Below are positions 28,406-39,104 of a stretch of 64,000 nt of DNA, piece by piece. The stretch comes from Crambe crambe (Eukaryota > Porifera > Demospongiae > Poecilosclerida > Crambeidae). The stretch's first letter is position 1, and each line of letters starts with the position of its first letter. Made by a program: the position numbers and the translations under genes. The notes beneath the pieces are model-generated. The model had not been told where the DNA came from and made no database searches. It saw only the letters and a list, made by a program, of their open reading frames with translations. Location of the stretch: the NCBI GenBank assembly GCA_963924555.1, contig OZ004589.1, positions 682,001-746,000 of the forward strand, written 5' to 3'.

Positions 28406-31153
28406 ATGGCATTCTTGAGAAGACGTGGTGTGGCTGAAGCCTTCAGAAACAACCGCCATCTACAGCAGTTTATGCTGACTGCTGTGACTCCAACTGGCAA
28501 GGTTCTGGGAACAGGCTCTTTTGGTTCAGTGGAAGAGGTCAGTGTTCCATCCCTGTCATAGACTGGTAATCAACTGCTGTTCTTCCACACACAGGTGAAG
28601 TACCAGCATCTAGTGTGTGCTGGTAAGAAGCTCCATGAAGCTCTCATAGAAGCTGGCAATGAAGGACTGGCTGATGTCGTCAGAAAGTACGAGCAGGAGT
28701 GCCAGTTGATGTCCAGCCTCCGTCACCCCAACATCACCCAGTTCCTTGGCCTGTGCTTCCTCCCAGGGACTCAGTTGCCTCTACTGGTGATGGAACGACT
28801 GGAGACAAGTCTGGACGACCTGCTGGAACACATGCCTGGCCTCCCTCTCTCCCTAAAGCGCTCTGTCTTGGAGGATGTGGCCAGTGGACTGGTCTACCTC
28901 CACAAGAGGACACCTCCAGTCATCCACAGGGACTTAACTTCCAAGAATGTCCTTCTCACCTCCTCTCTGGTGGCCAAGATTACTGACATGGGAAACTCCC
29001 GAATTTTTAGCACGAGACCTGGTCAGATGGCTAGGACACTCTCACAATTGCCAGGGACGCTAGTGTACATGCCTCCAGAAGCTCTGGATGAAACTCACCG
29101 CTATGGACCATCCCTGGACATCTTCTCCTTTGGCCACCTTGCCCTCTACACTATAACACAGGTCTGTAGCTACCAACATCTTCTAATGCGAAGTTTAAAT
29201 TTTATCCACTTCCATAGAAATTCCCAGGCAGCCTTCTCTCCAGCACCTACTACAATCCTGACAATCCTCGAGAAATCCGAGCAAGAACTGAAGTAGAACG
29301 TCGTGGGGAGTACATTGCTATACTGGAGACACAGATAGGCTGGCTCCATCCTGATCTAGTTGACCTCATCAAACAATGTCTGCATAATGTCCCAGAAGAA
29401 AGACCAGTCATTGAAGAGGTGCTGGAGAGACTCCAGAGGATGAGGGTGGAGGTAGAAGGAGGGTATGGTAGCAGTCTGGTCAAACTGGATATTCATAAAG
29501 TGCTTCTCTTGAAGGAAATGAAGATGAAGGAAAGAAGAATAGAGGAACTGACTCAACATCAGGTGTGTACAAGAGGACTAACTAAACTTCTTAAAAATAA
29601 TTATCTGTTTGTGTCTATAGGAAGAAACTGGAAGAGATGTCGAAGTAAGTAACTAGATGTCTGTTTTATAGCAATGAGTGAGTAACGTTAATTTTTTGTA
29701 CATAAAAGTTGAAGGAGAGAGATATTCAGCAGTTGCAGGCAGAAATTGTCACTAAGGATGATCAGATTCAAGAGCTACAAACTGAAGTAGGAGCTCGTGA
29801 TAGGCAACTCAGACAGATGCAGAGAGAGACAGAGGCTAAGGATGAACAGCTCCATCAATTGCAGAGGGAGACAGAGGCTAAGGACGAACGACTTCAACAA
29901 CTGCAGAGAGAGATAGGGGCTAGAGATGAACAACTTCAACAGTTACAGAGGGAGAAAGAGGTAGAGTACATGTAATCACTAACAAGTAGAATGCACCCCC
30001 TCCTATAATCCTGTTATCGGTCTCATAATATGTATACATTTTTTTTAGGAATCAGAACATAGGTTCCAGGATGTGTTGCAGAGTAAAGAAGCTGAGATCA
30101 GCAGACTGACAGAAGCACTGAGGGCCAACCAAGGACTGCAGTTGGAGGGAGCAAAGAAGGTAGCCAAGAGTGTTATAGTGGTCACATTCAATGTCTGGCT
30201 TTTATCATTCACACTAGGAACCCCCTACATTGAAGTTACCACTCCAGCTAAGATGGAGGCGTGGTCCAGACATGCCATTAGGAATGGGAGGACATGTACA
30301 GTCAGTGATGGTCCAGCAAAAGGTGTACATCGGGGGAGGAGACACCTCTGTGTTTGTCAGCGAGAATAGTTACATAGTTATGGAATATGACACTCTCTCA
30401 GGGAAATGGTCCACGTTACCTCCATATAGAGCATGTGATTTTGGGATGGCAAAGATCAACAACCAACTTGTTTTAGTGGGTGGACTTGAACAATACAGTA
30501 GTATAAAATTACTGGGTGCATGGAGAGCTGAAAGCAAGGAATGGACACACCCCTATCCTGAAATGCCCACAGCACGTTCACAATGCTCTGCAGTTACATG
30601 TAACAAATGGTTGGTGGTGGCTGGAGGGAAGTCGAAACAAGCAAATAGTCTTTCATCAGTTGAGATCATGGACACTATCAATAAGCAATGGTACACTGGA
30701 CCTTCAACTCCAATATCGTGGTATAGCATGAAGACAGCCACAGTAGGTGACACATGTTTCTTCATGGGTGGGTCTACAAGAATTGGTGTTTCTACTAATA
30801 AAGTGTACAGTGTGTCCTTCTCAGCTCTCACATTTCAACTGCTCGATCCAAAAAGTGCTACGAAGAGGAAAGGTCAGATATGGAAGGTGGTGTCTGGACT
30901 GCAGGTTGTTGAGTCCACTCCACTCTCCATCAATGGCTCTCTATTTGCATTGGGTGGATGGAAGGATCATGAAGCAGTGACTGAAATTCACCTCTATCAA
31001 CCTGAGACTGGGGAATGGGTGAAAGTTGGAGAGTTGCCATCTCAGCATGATCAGTGCACCAGTGTGATGATCTCAGATAGAGAAATATTAGTGGCTGGAG
31101 GTTGGAAAAATGCATATGGACAAAAGCGAACTGATATAGCAGTATTAGAATAA
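28406..31153 (+). CDS. KK1: TKL-like kinase / coiled coil / six-bladed Kelch protein
   Basis: Exons 28406-28537, 28595-29161, 29218-29562, 29621-29644, 29709-29960, 30049-30159, 30218-31153; 788 residues. Kinase: glycine loop GTGSFGSV (35-42), AGK lysine K55, helix-C E79, HRDLTSKN (155-162), DMG instead of DFG (175-177), PPE for APE (204-206). All catalytic residues are present, so it looks active. Coiled coil about 357-477 with three 14-residue repeats. The Kelch part (about 485-788, one exon) has six Gly-Gly blades: IGGG, VGGL, AGGK, MGGS, LGGW, AGGW. The start is chosen because all paralogues share MAFLRRRG. No signal peptide or membrane helix is seen, so it is likely intracellular. Substrate and ligand unknown. 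Type A 5' part and promoter. Confidence 0.88.
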
Positions 31154-31182
31154 CTAGCTACCCTTTTGTATGGATTTTCATG

Positions 31183-31215
31183 TTTATTTTTATAACAAAT
31201 AATTCACACAATAAA
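31183..31215. terminator. Overlapping convergent poly(A) signals, KK1 and SNX-1
   Basis: An AATAAA on the + strand (31210-31215) lies right of an AATAAA on the minus strand (31183-31188). The KK stop (31153) and SNX stop (31239) are 85 bp apart, so the two transcripts should overlap at their 3' ends. The layout repeats in the other units. Confidence 0.6.
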
Positions 31216-31238
31216 AATGCACACAAACTTTATATTTG

Positions 31239-33483
31239 CTAAGTGAAGAAGTCAGGTGATTCTGATCTTTCTAAGTCAATGTTCTTGTACATTGGTGTGT
31301 GTGAGGTGGTGGGGGCACCTTCATTCCCTTCCACTCCATCAGTAGGGGAGGACAGAGACTGACAAGTCCCCTCGTCCTTCAAAAAGTCAGGGAGCGAGAA
31401 TAAGGAGCTGGGGGCCCTCAATAATCCCAGAACCCCCCACTCTTTATAGCACTGGGAAAAACAAAGTGTTTCACACACAAACTTGGAGTAGCTCAACTAA
31501 CCATACCTTCTGGTGGTAGGCAATGTGGTTGTCAGCAAATACTGACATGACCTTTCCAAGCTCCTTGTTCTTAGCTTCCTTCCACTTCTCAATGTCCACT
31601 CGAAGCTGCTCGTTGGCAATGGAGAGGTCATCCAGTGTTCTCTCTGCCTCCACACCCGCCTACAAGTAGACATACAAAGGATAGGGTATCATTTAGGGAT
31701 CTGTGAAATGGGAAAGATTGTTTTACCTTTTGTAAATCGTCTGCTAATTTTGGCAGTTTCTGTAACTTCCTAGCATTGGCAGCCTGCATAGTATAGTCAC
31801 ATGACCTGATATTTATGAATGAATGTTCCTCACCTCATCATGAACCTTCTTCTTCTTCTCTCTTTCCTCCCCTGCCTTCTCCTTGTCCAGCTGCAAACCA
31901 TCTCTCCTTCGCACAGCAGACTGCAAGCACAAGGTCATATGACCACTGGATTGGTAATTTTTACACACGTACCACTCCAGAGGCACAGTACAGCTGGTAC
32001 TCTTTAGAAGCAGCAATCAGAGAGAGGGCATTCTTCTCATTCTGGAACCAAAAAAAATAAATGACACCTCTATCGTATGATTTCTTGATGTTGTGTGAGA
32101 AATTTATATATTTGATACTATTATAGTACAAGTCATTTGAACAATTAATATATAGTATGAAAGAGGTATGCTTGATCAAAGGTACGTACTTTCAAAAAAA
32201 CATTTCTTAGATCTTTCTACTAACCAGAGTCTTTGAGGTACTGTCACATGTGTCCACGCAAGATCCCATCCTCCGAATGCAGTGGACCAACTGGGGTTCG
32301 TTGAGGGACCACTGGACGAGGGAGGCCGAGAATTCCTCCAGGTCTGAGCACAGTTCTTCACGCTCTGTGTGAATGCGAGATGCCACTCTTTCTACTGCAC
32401 CCAATTTATCCTCCAATTCTGCAAGAAGATACAGGGGGCATTCCCTGAGGATTTACTTACTGGTAATCGATACATTTTACAGGGTTTTCCCCCCAAAATG
32501 AGGTAAAGGTGGAATATTCTAATTAAAGAGCACATATGGTGCCCTAACCTTCGAAATACTTTGCCTCCTTAGCAAACTCTGGGTCAGGGTTCTTCAGTCT
32601 GAGTGAGTTTGCGGCCATCTTTATGGTCGTGGTGACACTTCCCAGGAGTTTACTGCCTCCTGATGTCGTCTCTGTCATGAAAGATGCAAACTGTTCCGGC
32701 CCAGCAGTGATGAACATCTTGAAGTGTCTGTCAAAGGAGAAGGGTGAGCTGCTAGGCGCTTCAAGAACTTGTTCAATGCTTGCTGACGCTCGTTCAGGAA
32801 CTCTTCACTCTTCTGGTCAAAGTAGCGAGCCAGCTGCTTCCCTGGAAGGGGCTGGGCAGGAGGGAGGAAAGAGAGTGTGTGATATGGAATAACCTCCAAT
32901 TGTGGACAATTTTTAGGATCAGAAAAAAATTGTCTCTATTCATGTTTTACCGGCACAATGAGGGTAGATCTGTGTTTCTCCAACATCTCTCCAAGCCACT
33001 CAAAGTCACTGCACCTCCTCCACACTTCATAGTAGGACTTTCCAAACTGATTGGACGGCCGAGAAGACTGTGCAAACAAGAATAGCCAGCAGAAAGGAAT
33101 CAACTCTGACCAAGACACAGAATCTTAATCATAAAAGGTGGACTGGTCATTGTGTTTCACCAACTATATTTGCTTAAGACCAGCTCTCTTACTTCTAACC
33201 CCCCCTCTGCCTCTTACTCTCTCTGAGATCCGAGATTACTCCCCTCCTTTGGACGAACCTGAGTGCATATTTTGTAGCTGTAAGAGGACTTTGCGTCTGG
33301 TTTCATCCCATTCCTCTCCCTCTCAGTAATGGCCACCACCAAATCCCAGTCTTGCAACATTGACACCTTACCGAGTGCATCCTCCACCGGCACCTCAGAA
33401 GACACACTACCACCATCTTGGGAGTGGTGAGGCAACTTTTTACGAGGAAGTGGCTTTGGTTTAGGCTTAACAACTTCATCCAC
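31239..33483 (-). pseudogene. SNX-1: SNX-BAR sorting nexin copy (SNX4/7/30-like), damaged
   Basis: Recognisable exons: about 33483-33259 (start of PX), PX core about 33060-32950, about 32850-32550, 32418-32225, 32041-31973, 31920-31834, 31783-31727, 31659-31507, 31451-31239 (stop). PX core reads VWRRCSDFEWL and STLIVP followed by PLPGKQLARYF; the BAR-like C-terminal half is rich in Lys/Glu helices. PX domains bind phosphoinositides and SNX-BAR proteins shape endosomal tubules (family knowledge). Compared with SNX-2, a 4-nt deletion at about 32742 shifts the frame after the PX core, and the usual aromatic residue of RR(Y/F)SDF is Cys. The 5' end is uncertain: no in-frame ATG precedes the first exon. 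Probably not functional as annotated. Confidence 0.7.
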
Positions 33484-33590
33484 GTCGACGTGTCATAGTC
33501 ATACTCAGTTAGTTCTGGCTGGTTCTTCTGTTGAGTCAGTCTTTTCTCTTGTCACTGGGGTAGCTATTCTGAGGTGGCCTGGGTGATATG

Positions 33591-33650
33591 GTTGCTTACA
33601 AGCGTAGGAGTTCTTGTGTGACCCTAAGCAGATTATACTTGCTCACCTTA
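33591..33650 (-). pseudogene. RBM48 exon 2 remnant upstream of KK2
   Basis: Minus-strand words GTCACACAAGAACTCCTAC and GTAAGCA match RBM48 exon 2 and its donor, with the middle of the exon missing. It is what is left of an RBM48 copy between SNX-1 and KK2. Confidence 0.65.
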
Positions 33651-33663
33651 GCACGCTCTCTCT

Positions 33664-33679
33664 TAGTCTGGCGCCAGAC
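33664..33679. repeat. Palindrome made of element ends, KK2 upstream region
   Basis: TAGTCTGGCGCCAGAC equals the outer bases of the inverted-repeat element at 51199-51681 placed back to back. It lies about 90 bp before the KK2 start. Confidence 0.55.
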
Positions 33680-33768
33680 GTAGACTAGCTCTAGCTCTCT
33701 CTAGCTCTCTGATCTGATCGCACTGCTGCACTGGTGATCCTTACCAGACGTCGTGGCACGCCCTTTTG

Positions 33769-36502
33769 ATGGCATTCTTGAGAAGACGTGGTGTGGCTGA
33801 TGCCTTCAGAAATAACCGCCATCTACAGCAGTTTATGCTGACTGATGTCTCTCCAACTGGCAAGGTTCTGGGAACAGGCTCTTTTGGTTCAGTGGAAGAG
33901 GTCAGTGCTCCATTGCATGTCTACAGGGGGGAATTCCCTGCCATAGACTGGTAATCAACTGCTGTTCTTCCACAGGTGAAGTACCAGCATCTAGTGTGTG
34001 CTGGTAAGAAGCTCCATGAAGCTCTCATAGAAGCTGGCAATGAAGGAGTGGCCGATGTCGTCAGAAAGTACGAGCAGGAGTGCCAGTTGATGTCCAGCCT
34101 CCGTCACCCCAACATCACCCAGTTCCTTGGTCTGTGCTTCCTCCCAGGGACTCAGCTACCTCTATTGGTGATGGAACGACTGGAAACAAGTCTTGACGAC
34201 CTGCTGGAACACATGCCTGGCCTACCTCTCTCCCTAAAATGCTCTGTCTTGGAGGATGTGGCCAGTGGACTGGTCTACCTCCACAAGAGGACACCTCCAG
34301 TCATTCACAGGGACTTGACTTCCAGAAATGTCCTCCTCACCTCCTCTCTGGTGGCCAAGATCACGGACATGGGAAACTCCCGCATTGTCAACACAAGGCC
34401 TGGTCAGATGGCTAGGACACTCACACAGCTGCCAGGGACACTGGTGTACATGCCTCCAGAGGCCATGAGTGCCACTCACCACTATGGACCATCCCTGGAC
34501 ATCTTCTCCTTTGGCCACCTTGCCCTCTACACTGTAACACAGGTTAGTAGCCACACTCAATATTAACATGCATTCATCATTCCTTTCATTAGATATTTCC
34601 TGAAAACCTTCTTGAGAGCACTTTCCTTAATCCTGACAATCCTCAAGATATCCGAGCCAGAACTGAACTAGAACGTCGAAGAGAATACATCAAGCTTTTA
34701 GAAAATAAATTTGATTTCGAACACCCTGTCCTAGTCCAGCTGATCAAGCAGTGTCTGCACAATGCTCCAGCTGAAAGACCAGCCACTGAAGAGGTGCTGG
34801 AGAGACTCCAGAGGATGAGGGTGGATGTGGAAGGAAGATATGGTGGAAATCTGGTCAAACTGGACATTAACAAGGTGTTACTTTCAAAAGATATGGAAGT
34901 GAAGGACAGAAGGATAAGAGAACTGACTCTATATCAGGTGTGTGCAGGAGGACTAAAACAGCTCCTTTTTCAAATTAATGTTTTTTGTATATCTTCAGGA
35001 AGAAACCGGAAGAGATCTCGAAGTGAGTAGCTAGCTATACCTGTTTTATAGTATAGATAACTACTTGTATATTTCATACATGAAGTTGAAGGAGAGAGAT
35101 ATTCAGCAGTTGCGGGCAGAAATCATCACAAAGGATGATCTGATTCAACAGCTACAAACTGAAGTAGGAGATCGTGATAGGAAACTCAGACTGATGCAGA
35201 GGGAGACAGAACAACAACTGCAACAACTGCTGAGGGAGACAAGGGCCAAGATAAAGGCTAAAGATGAACAGTTACAGAGGGAGAAAGAGGTATAGAGTAA
35301 ATCATAGCGATCATGAGCAACTGAAGTAATGAATTCCTCCAGGTGATCCCTGTACTCCTATTATTGGACACTTTGTAATAATTTATGGCCCGCTACTTAT
35401 AATTATTTACATTTATTTAAAAGGAATCAGAACGTAGGTTCCAGCAAAGTAAAGCTGAGACAGAAGCACCAAGGACCAGCCAAGGACTGCAGCTGGAGGG
35501 AGCAAAGAAGGTAATGGTGGTCACATTCAATGTCTGGCTTTTGTCATTCACACTTGCTTCCATTAGGAACCCCTTACATTGAAGTTACCACTTCAGCTGA
35601 GATGGAGGCGTGGTCCAGACATGCCTTTAAGGAAGGGCGGATACGTACAGTCAGTGATGGTCCAGCAAAAGGTGTACATTGGGGGTGAAAACAACAGCTT
35701 TAACAGCCACAAGAATGATCATAAAGTCATGGAATATGACATTCTCTCAGGGAAATGGTCCACGTTACCTCCATATAGAGCATGTGATTTTGGGATGGTA
35801 AAGATCAACAACCAACTTGTTTTAGTGGGTGGAAAAGAGCAAGGTAGTGAAGTAAAATTACTGGGTACATGGAGAGCTGAAAGCAAGGAATGGACACACC
35901 CCAATCCTAAAATGCCCACAGCACATTCACAATGCTCTGCAGTTACGTATAGCAAATGGTTGGTGGTGGCTGGAGGCTGGTCTGAACAAAGATTACATCT
36001 CTCATCAGTTGAGATCATGGACACTATCAATAAGCAATGGTACACTGGACCTCCAACTCCAACAGCATGGACTAGCATGAAGACAGCTACAGTAGGTGAC
36101 ACATGTTACTTCATGGGTGGGTCTACAAGATTTGATGGTTCTACTAATAAAGTGTACAGTGTGTCCCTCTCAGCTCTAACATCTCAACTGCTCGATCCAA
36201 AAAGTGCTACGAAGAGGAAAGGTCAGATATGGAAGGTGGTGTTTGGACTGCAGGTTTTTGAGTCCACTCCACTCTCCATCAATGGCTCTCTACTTGCATT
36301 GGGTGGATGGAAGGATGATGAAGCAGTGACTGAAATTCACCTATATCAACCTGAGACTGGGGAATGGGTGAAAGTTGGAGAGTTGCCATCTCAGCATGAT
36401 CAGTGCACCAGTGTGATGATCTCAGATAGAGAAATATTAGTGGCTGGAGGTTGGGAAAATGCATATGGACAAAAGCGAACTGATATAGCAGTATTAGAAT
36501 AA
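33769..36502 (+). CDS. KK2: kinase / coiled coil / Kelch protein (type B)
   Basis: Exons 33769-33900, 33976-34542, 34593-34937, 34999-35022, 35086-35289, 35424-35510, 35567-36502; 764 residues. Same catalytic set as KK1 (GTGSFGSV, HRDLTSRN, DMG). Type B marks: AMSATHHYG in the kinase C-lobe, exon 3 starting IFPENLLEST, and TEAPRTSQ in the short linker exon. It has the shortest coiled coil of the array, with barely two 14-residue repeats. Kelch loops differ from KK1 at every Gly-Gly, e.g. GGENNSFNSHKND and GGSTRFDGSTNK. Its promoter region is type B, with an RBM48 remnant instead of an RBM48 first exon. Confidence 0.88.
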
Positions 36503-36588
36503 CTAGCTACCCTTTTGTATGGACTTTCATGTTTATTTTTATAACAAAATAATTCACACAATAAAAATGCACACAAACTTTATATTCA

Positions 36589-38833
36589 CTAAGTGAAGAG
36601 GTCAGGTGGTTCTGATCTTTCTAAGTCAATGTTCTTGTACATTGGTGTGTGTGAGGTGGTGGGGGCACCTTCATTCCCTTCCACTCCATCAGTATGGGAG
36701 GACAGAGACTGACAAGTCCCCTCGTCCTTCAAAAAGTCAGGGAGCGAGAACAAGGAGCTGGGGGCCCTCAATAATCCCAGAACCCCCCACTCTTTATAGC
36801 ACTGGGAAAAACAGTGTTTCACACACAAACTTGGAGCAGCTCAACTAAACATACCTTCTGGTGGTAGGCAATGTGGTTGTCAGCAAATACTGACATGACC
36901 TTTCCAAGCTCCTTGTTCTTGGCTTCCTTCCACTTCTCAATGTCCACTCGAAGCTGCTTATTGGCGATGGAGAGGTCATCCAGTGTTCTCTCTGCCTCCA
37001 CACCCGCCTACAAGTAGACATACAAAGGATAGGGTATCATTTAGGGATCTGTGAAATGGGAAAGATTGTTTTACCTTTTGTAAATCATCTGCTAATTTTG
37101 GCAGTTTCTGTAACTTCCTAGCATTGGCAGCCTGCATAGTATAGTCACATGACCTGATATTTATGAATGAATGTTCCTCACCTCATCATGAACCTTCTTC
37201 TTCTTCTCTCTTTCCTCCCCTGCCTTCTCCTTGTCCAGCTGCAAACCATCTCTCCTTCACACAGCAGACTGCAAGCACAAGGTCATGTGACCACTGGATT
37301 GGCAATTATCACACACGTACCACTCCAGAGGCACAGTACAGCTGGTACTCTTTAGAAGCAGCAATCAGAGAGAGGGCATTCTTCTCATTCTGGAACCAAA
37401 AAAAATAAATGACACCTCTATCGTATGATTTCTTGATGTTGTGTGAGAAATTTATATATTTGATACTATTATAACTAGTACAAGTCATTTGAATAATTAA
37501 TATATAGTATGAAAAAGGTATGCTTAATCAAAGGTACGTACTTTCAAAAAAACATTTCTTAGATCTTTCTACTAACCAGAGTCTTTGAGGCACTGTCACA
37601 TGTGTCCATGCAAGATCCCATCCTCCGAATGCAGTGGACCAACTGGGGTTCGTTGAGGGACCACTGGACGAGGGAGGCCGAGAATTCCTCCAGGTCTGAG
37701 CACAGTTCTTCACGCTCTGTGTGAATGCGAGATGCCACTCTTTCTACAGCACCCAATTTATCCTCCAATTCTGCAAGAAGATACAGGGGGCATTCCCTGA
37801 GGATTTACTTACTGGTAATCAACAAATTTTACAGGGTTTTCCCCCCAAAATGAGGTAAAGGTAAAGAGCACATATGGTGCCCTAACCTTTGAAATACTTT
37901 GCCTCCTTAGCAAACTCTGGGTCAGGGTTCTTCAGTCTGAGTGAGTTTGCGGCCATCTTTATGGTCGTGGTGACACTTCCTAGGAGTTTACTGCCTCCTG
38001 ATGTCGTCTCTGTCATGAAAGATGCAAACTGTTCCGGCCCAGCAGTGATGAACATCTTGAAGTGTCTGTCAAAGGAGAAGTAAGGGTGAGCTGCTAGGCG
38101 CTTCAAGAACTTGTTCAATGCTTGCTGACGCTCATTCAGGAACTCTTTACTCTTCTGGTCAAAGTAGCGAGCCAGCTGCTTCCCTGGAAGGGGCTGGGCA
38201 GGAGGGAGGAAAGAGAGAGTGTGATATGGAATAACCTCCAATTGTGGACAATTTTTAGGATCAGAAAAAATTGTCTCTATTCATGTTTTACCGGCACAAT
38301 GAGGGTAGATCTGTGTTTCTCCAACATCTCTCCAAGCCACTCAAAGTCACTGTACCTCCTCCACACTTCATAGTAGGACTTTTCAAACTGATTGGACGGC
38401 CGAGAAGACTGTGCAAACAAGAATAACCAGCAGAAAGGAATCTACTCTGACCAAGACACAGAATCTTGATCATAAAAGGTGGAGTTACTGATCACTTGTC
38501 ATTGTGTTTCACCAACTATATTTGCTTAAGACCAGCTCTCTTACTTCTAAACCCCCCTGTCTCTCTCTCTCTCTGAGATCTGAGATTACTCCCCTCCTTT
38601 GGACGAACCTGAGTGCATATTTTGTAGCTGTAAGAGGACTTTGCGTCTGGTTTCATCCCATTCCTCTCCCTCTCAGTAATGGCCACCATCAAATCCCAGT
38701 CTTGCAAAATTGACACCTTACCAAGTGCATCCTCCACCGGCACCTCAGAAGACACACTACCACCATCTTGGGAGTGGTGAGGCAACTTTTTACGAGGAAG
38801 TGGCTTTGGTTTAGGATTAACAACTTCATCCAC
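36589..38833 (-). pseudogene. SNX-2: most complete SNX-BAR copy, one nonsense codon
   Basis: Exons: about 38833-38609, 38408-38292, 38193-37887, about 37770-37577, 37393-37325, 37270-37184, about 37133-37077, 37009-36857, about 36801-36589. The PX core is good (VWRRYSDFEWL, LIVP joined to PLPGK, then the FLNERQQALNKFLKRL helix). Phases agree across the joins I checked. In the BAR half the codon after SAV is TGA (37257-37259) where SNX-1, 3, 4 and 5 have CGA; SNX-6 has the same TGA. Either it makes a shortened product or it is a recent pseudogene. The 5' exon is unresolved: upstream minus-strand sequence at about 38840-38940 could encode a Lys-rich, acidic lead (QKNQPELTEYDYDT) but in another frame. 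Confidence 0.68.
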
Positions 38834-38942
38834 GTCGACGTGTCATAGTCATACTCAGTTAGTTCTGGTTGGTTCTTCTGTTGAGTCAGTCTTTTCCTCT
38901 TGTCACTGGGGTAGCTATTCTGAGGTGGCCTGGGTGATATGG

Positions 38943-39000
38943 TTGCTTACAAGCGTAGGAGTTCTTGTGTGACCCTAAGCAGATTATACTTGCTCACCTT
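38943..39000 (-). pseudogene. RBM48 exon 2 remnant upstream of KK3
   Basis: Same remnant as at 33591-33650, with the same internal deletion, so the loss happened before these two spacers separated. Confidence 0.65.
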
Positions 39001-39014
39001 AGCACGCTCTCTCT

Positions 39015-39032
39015 TAGTCTGGCGCCAGACTA
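39015..39032. repeat. Perfect 18-bp palindrome, KK3 upstream region
   Basis: TAGTCTGGCGCCAGACTA, complete with both flanking TA, equals the two ends of the element at 51199-51681 joined without an interior. It lies about 73 bp before the KK3 ATG. Confidence 0.6.
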
Positions 39033-39104
39033 GCTCTAGCTCTCTGATCGCACTGCTGCACTGGTGATCCTTACCAATACCAGACGTCGTGGCACGCCCT
39101 TTTG

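Noticed and set aside
30553-30831. Minus-strand open frames recurring opposite each Kelch exon
   Set aside because: They recur because the sense exon is duplicated; no domain, and the sense strand has a clear Kelch frame.
31815-32060. Plus-strand frames starting MNECSSPHHE, repeated in six units
   Set aside because: They are antisense to the SNX BAR exons and cross their splice sites.
33520-33700. Complete SNX start upstream of the first PX exon
   Set aside because: Lys-rich and acidic segments are visible, but the frame to the PX exon is broken by a stop and no ATG is in frame, so no start is called.
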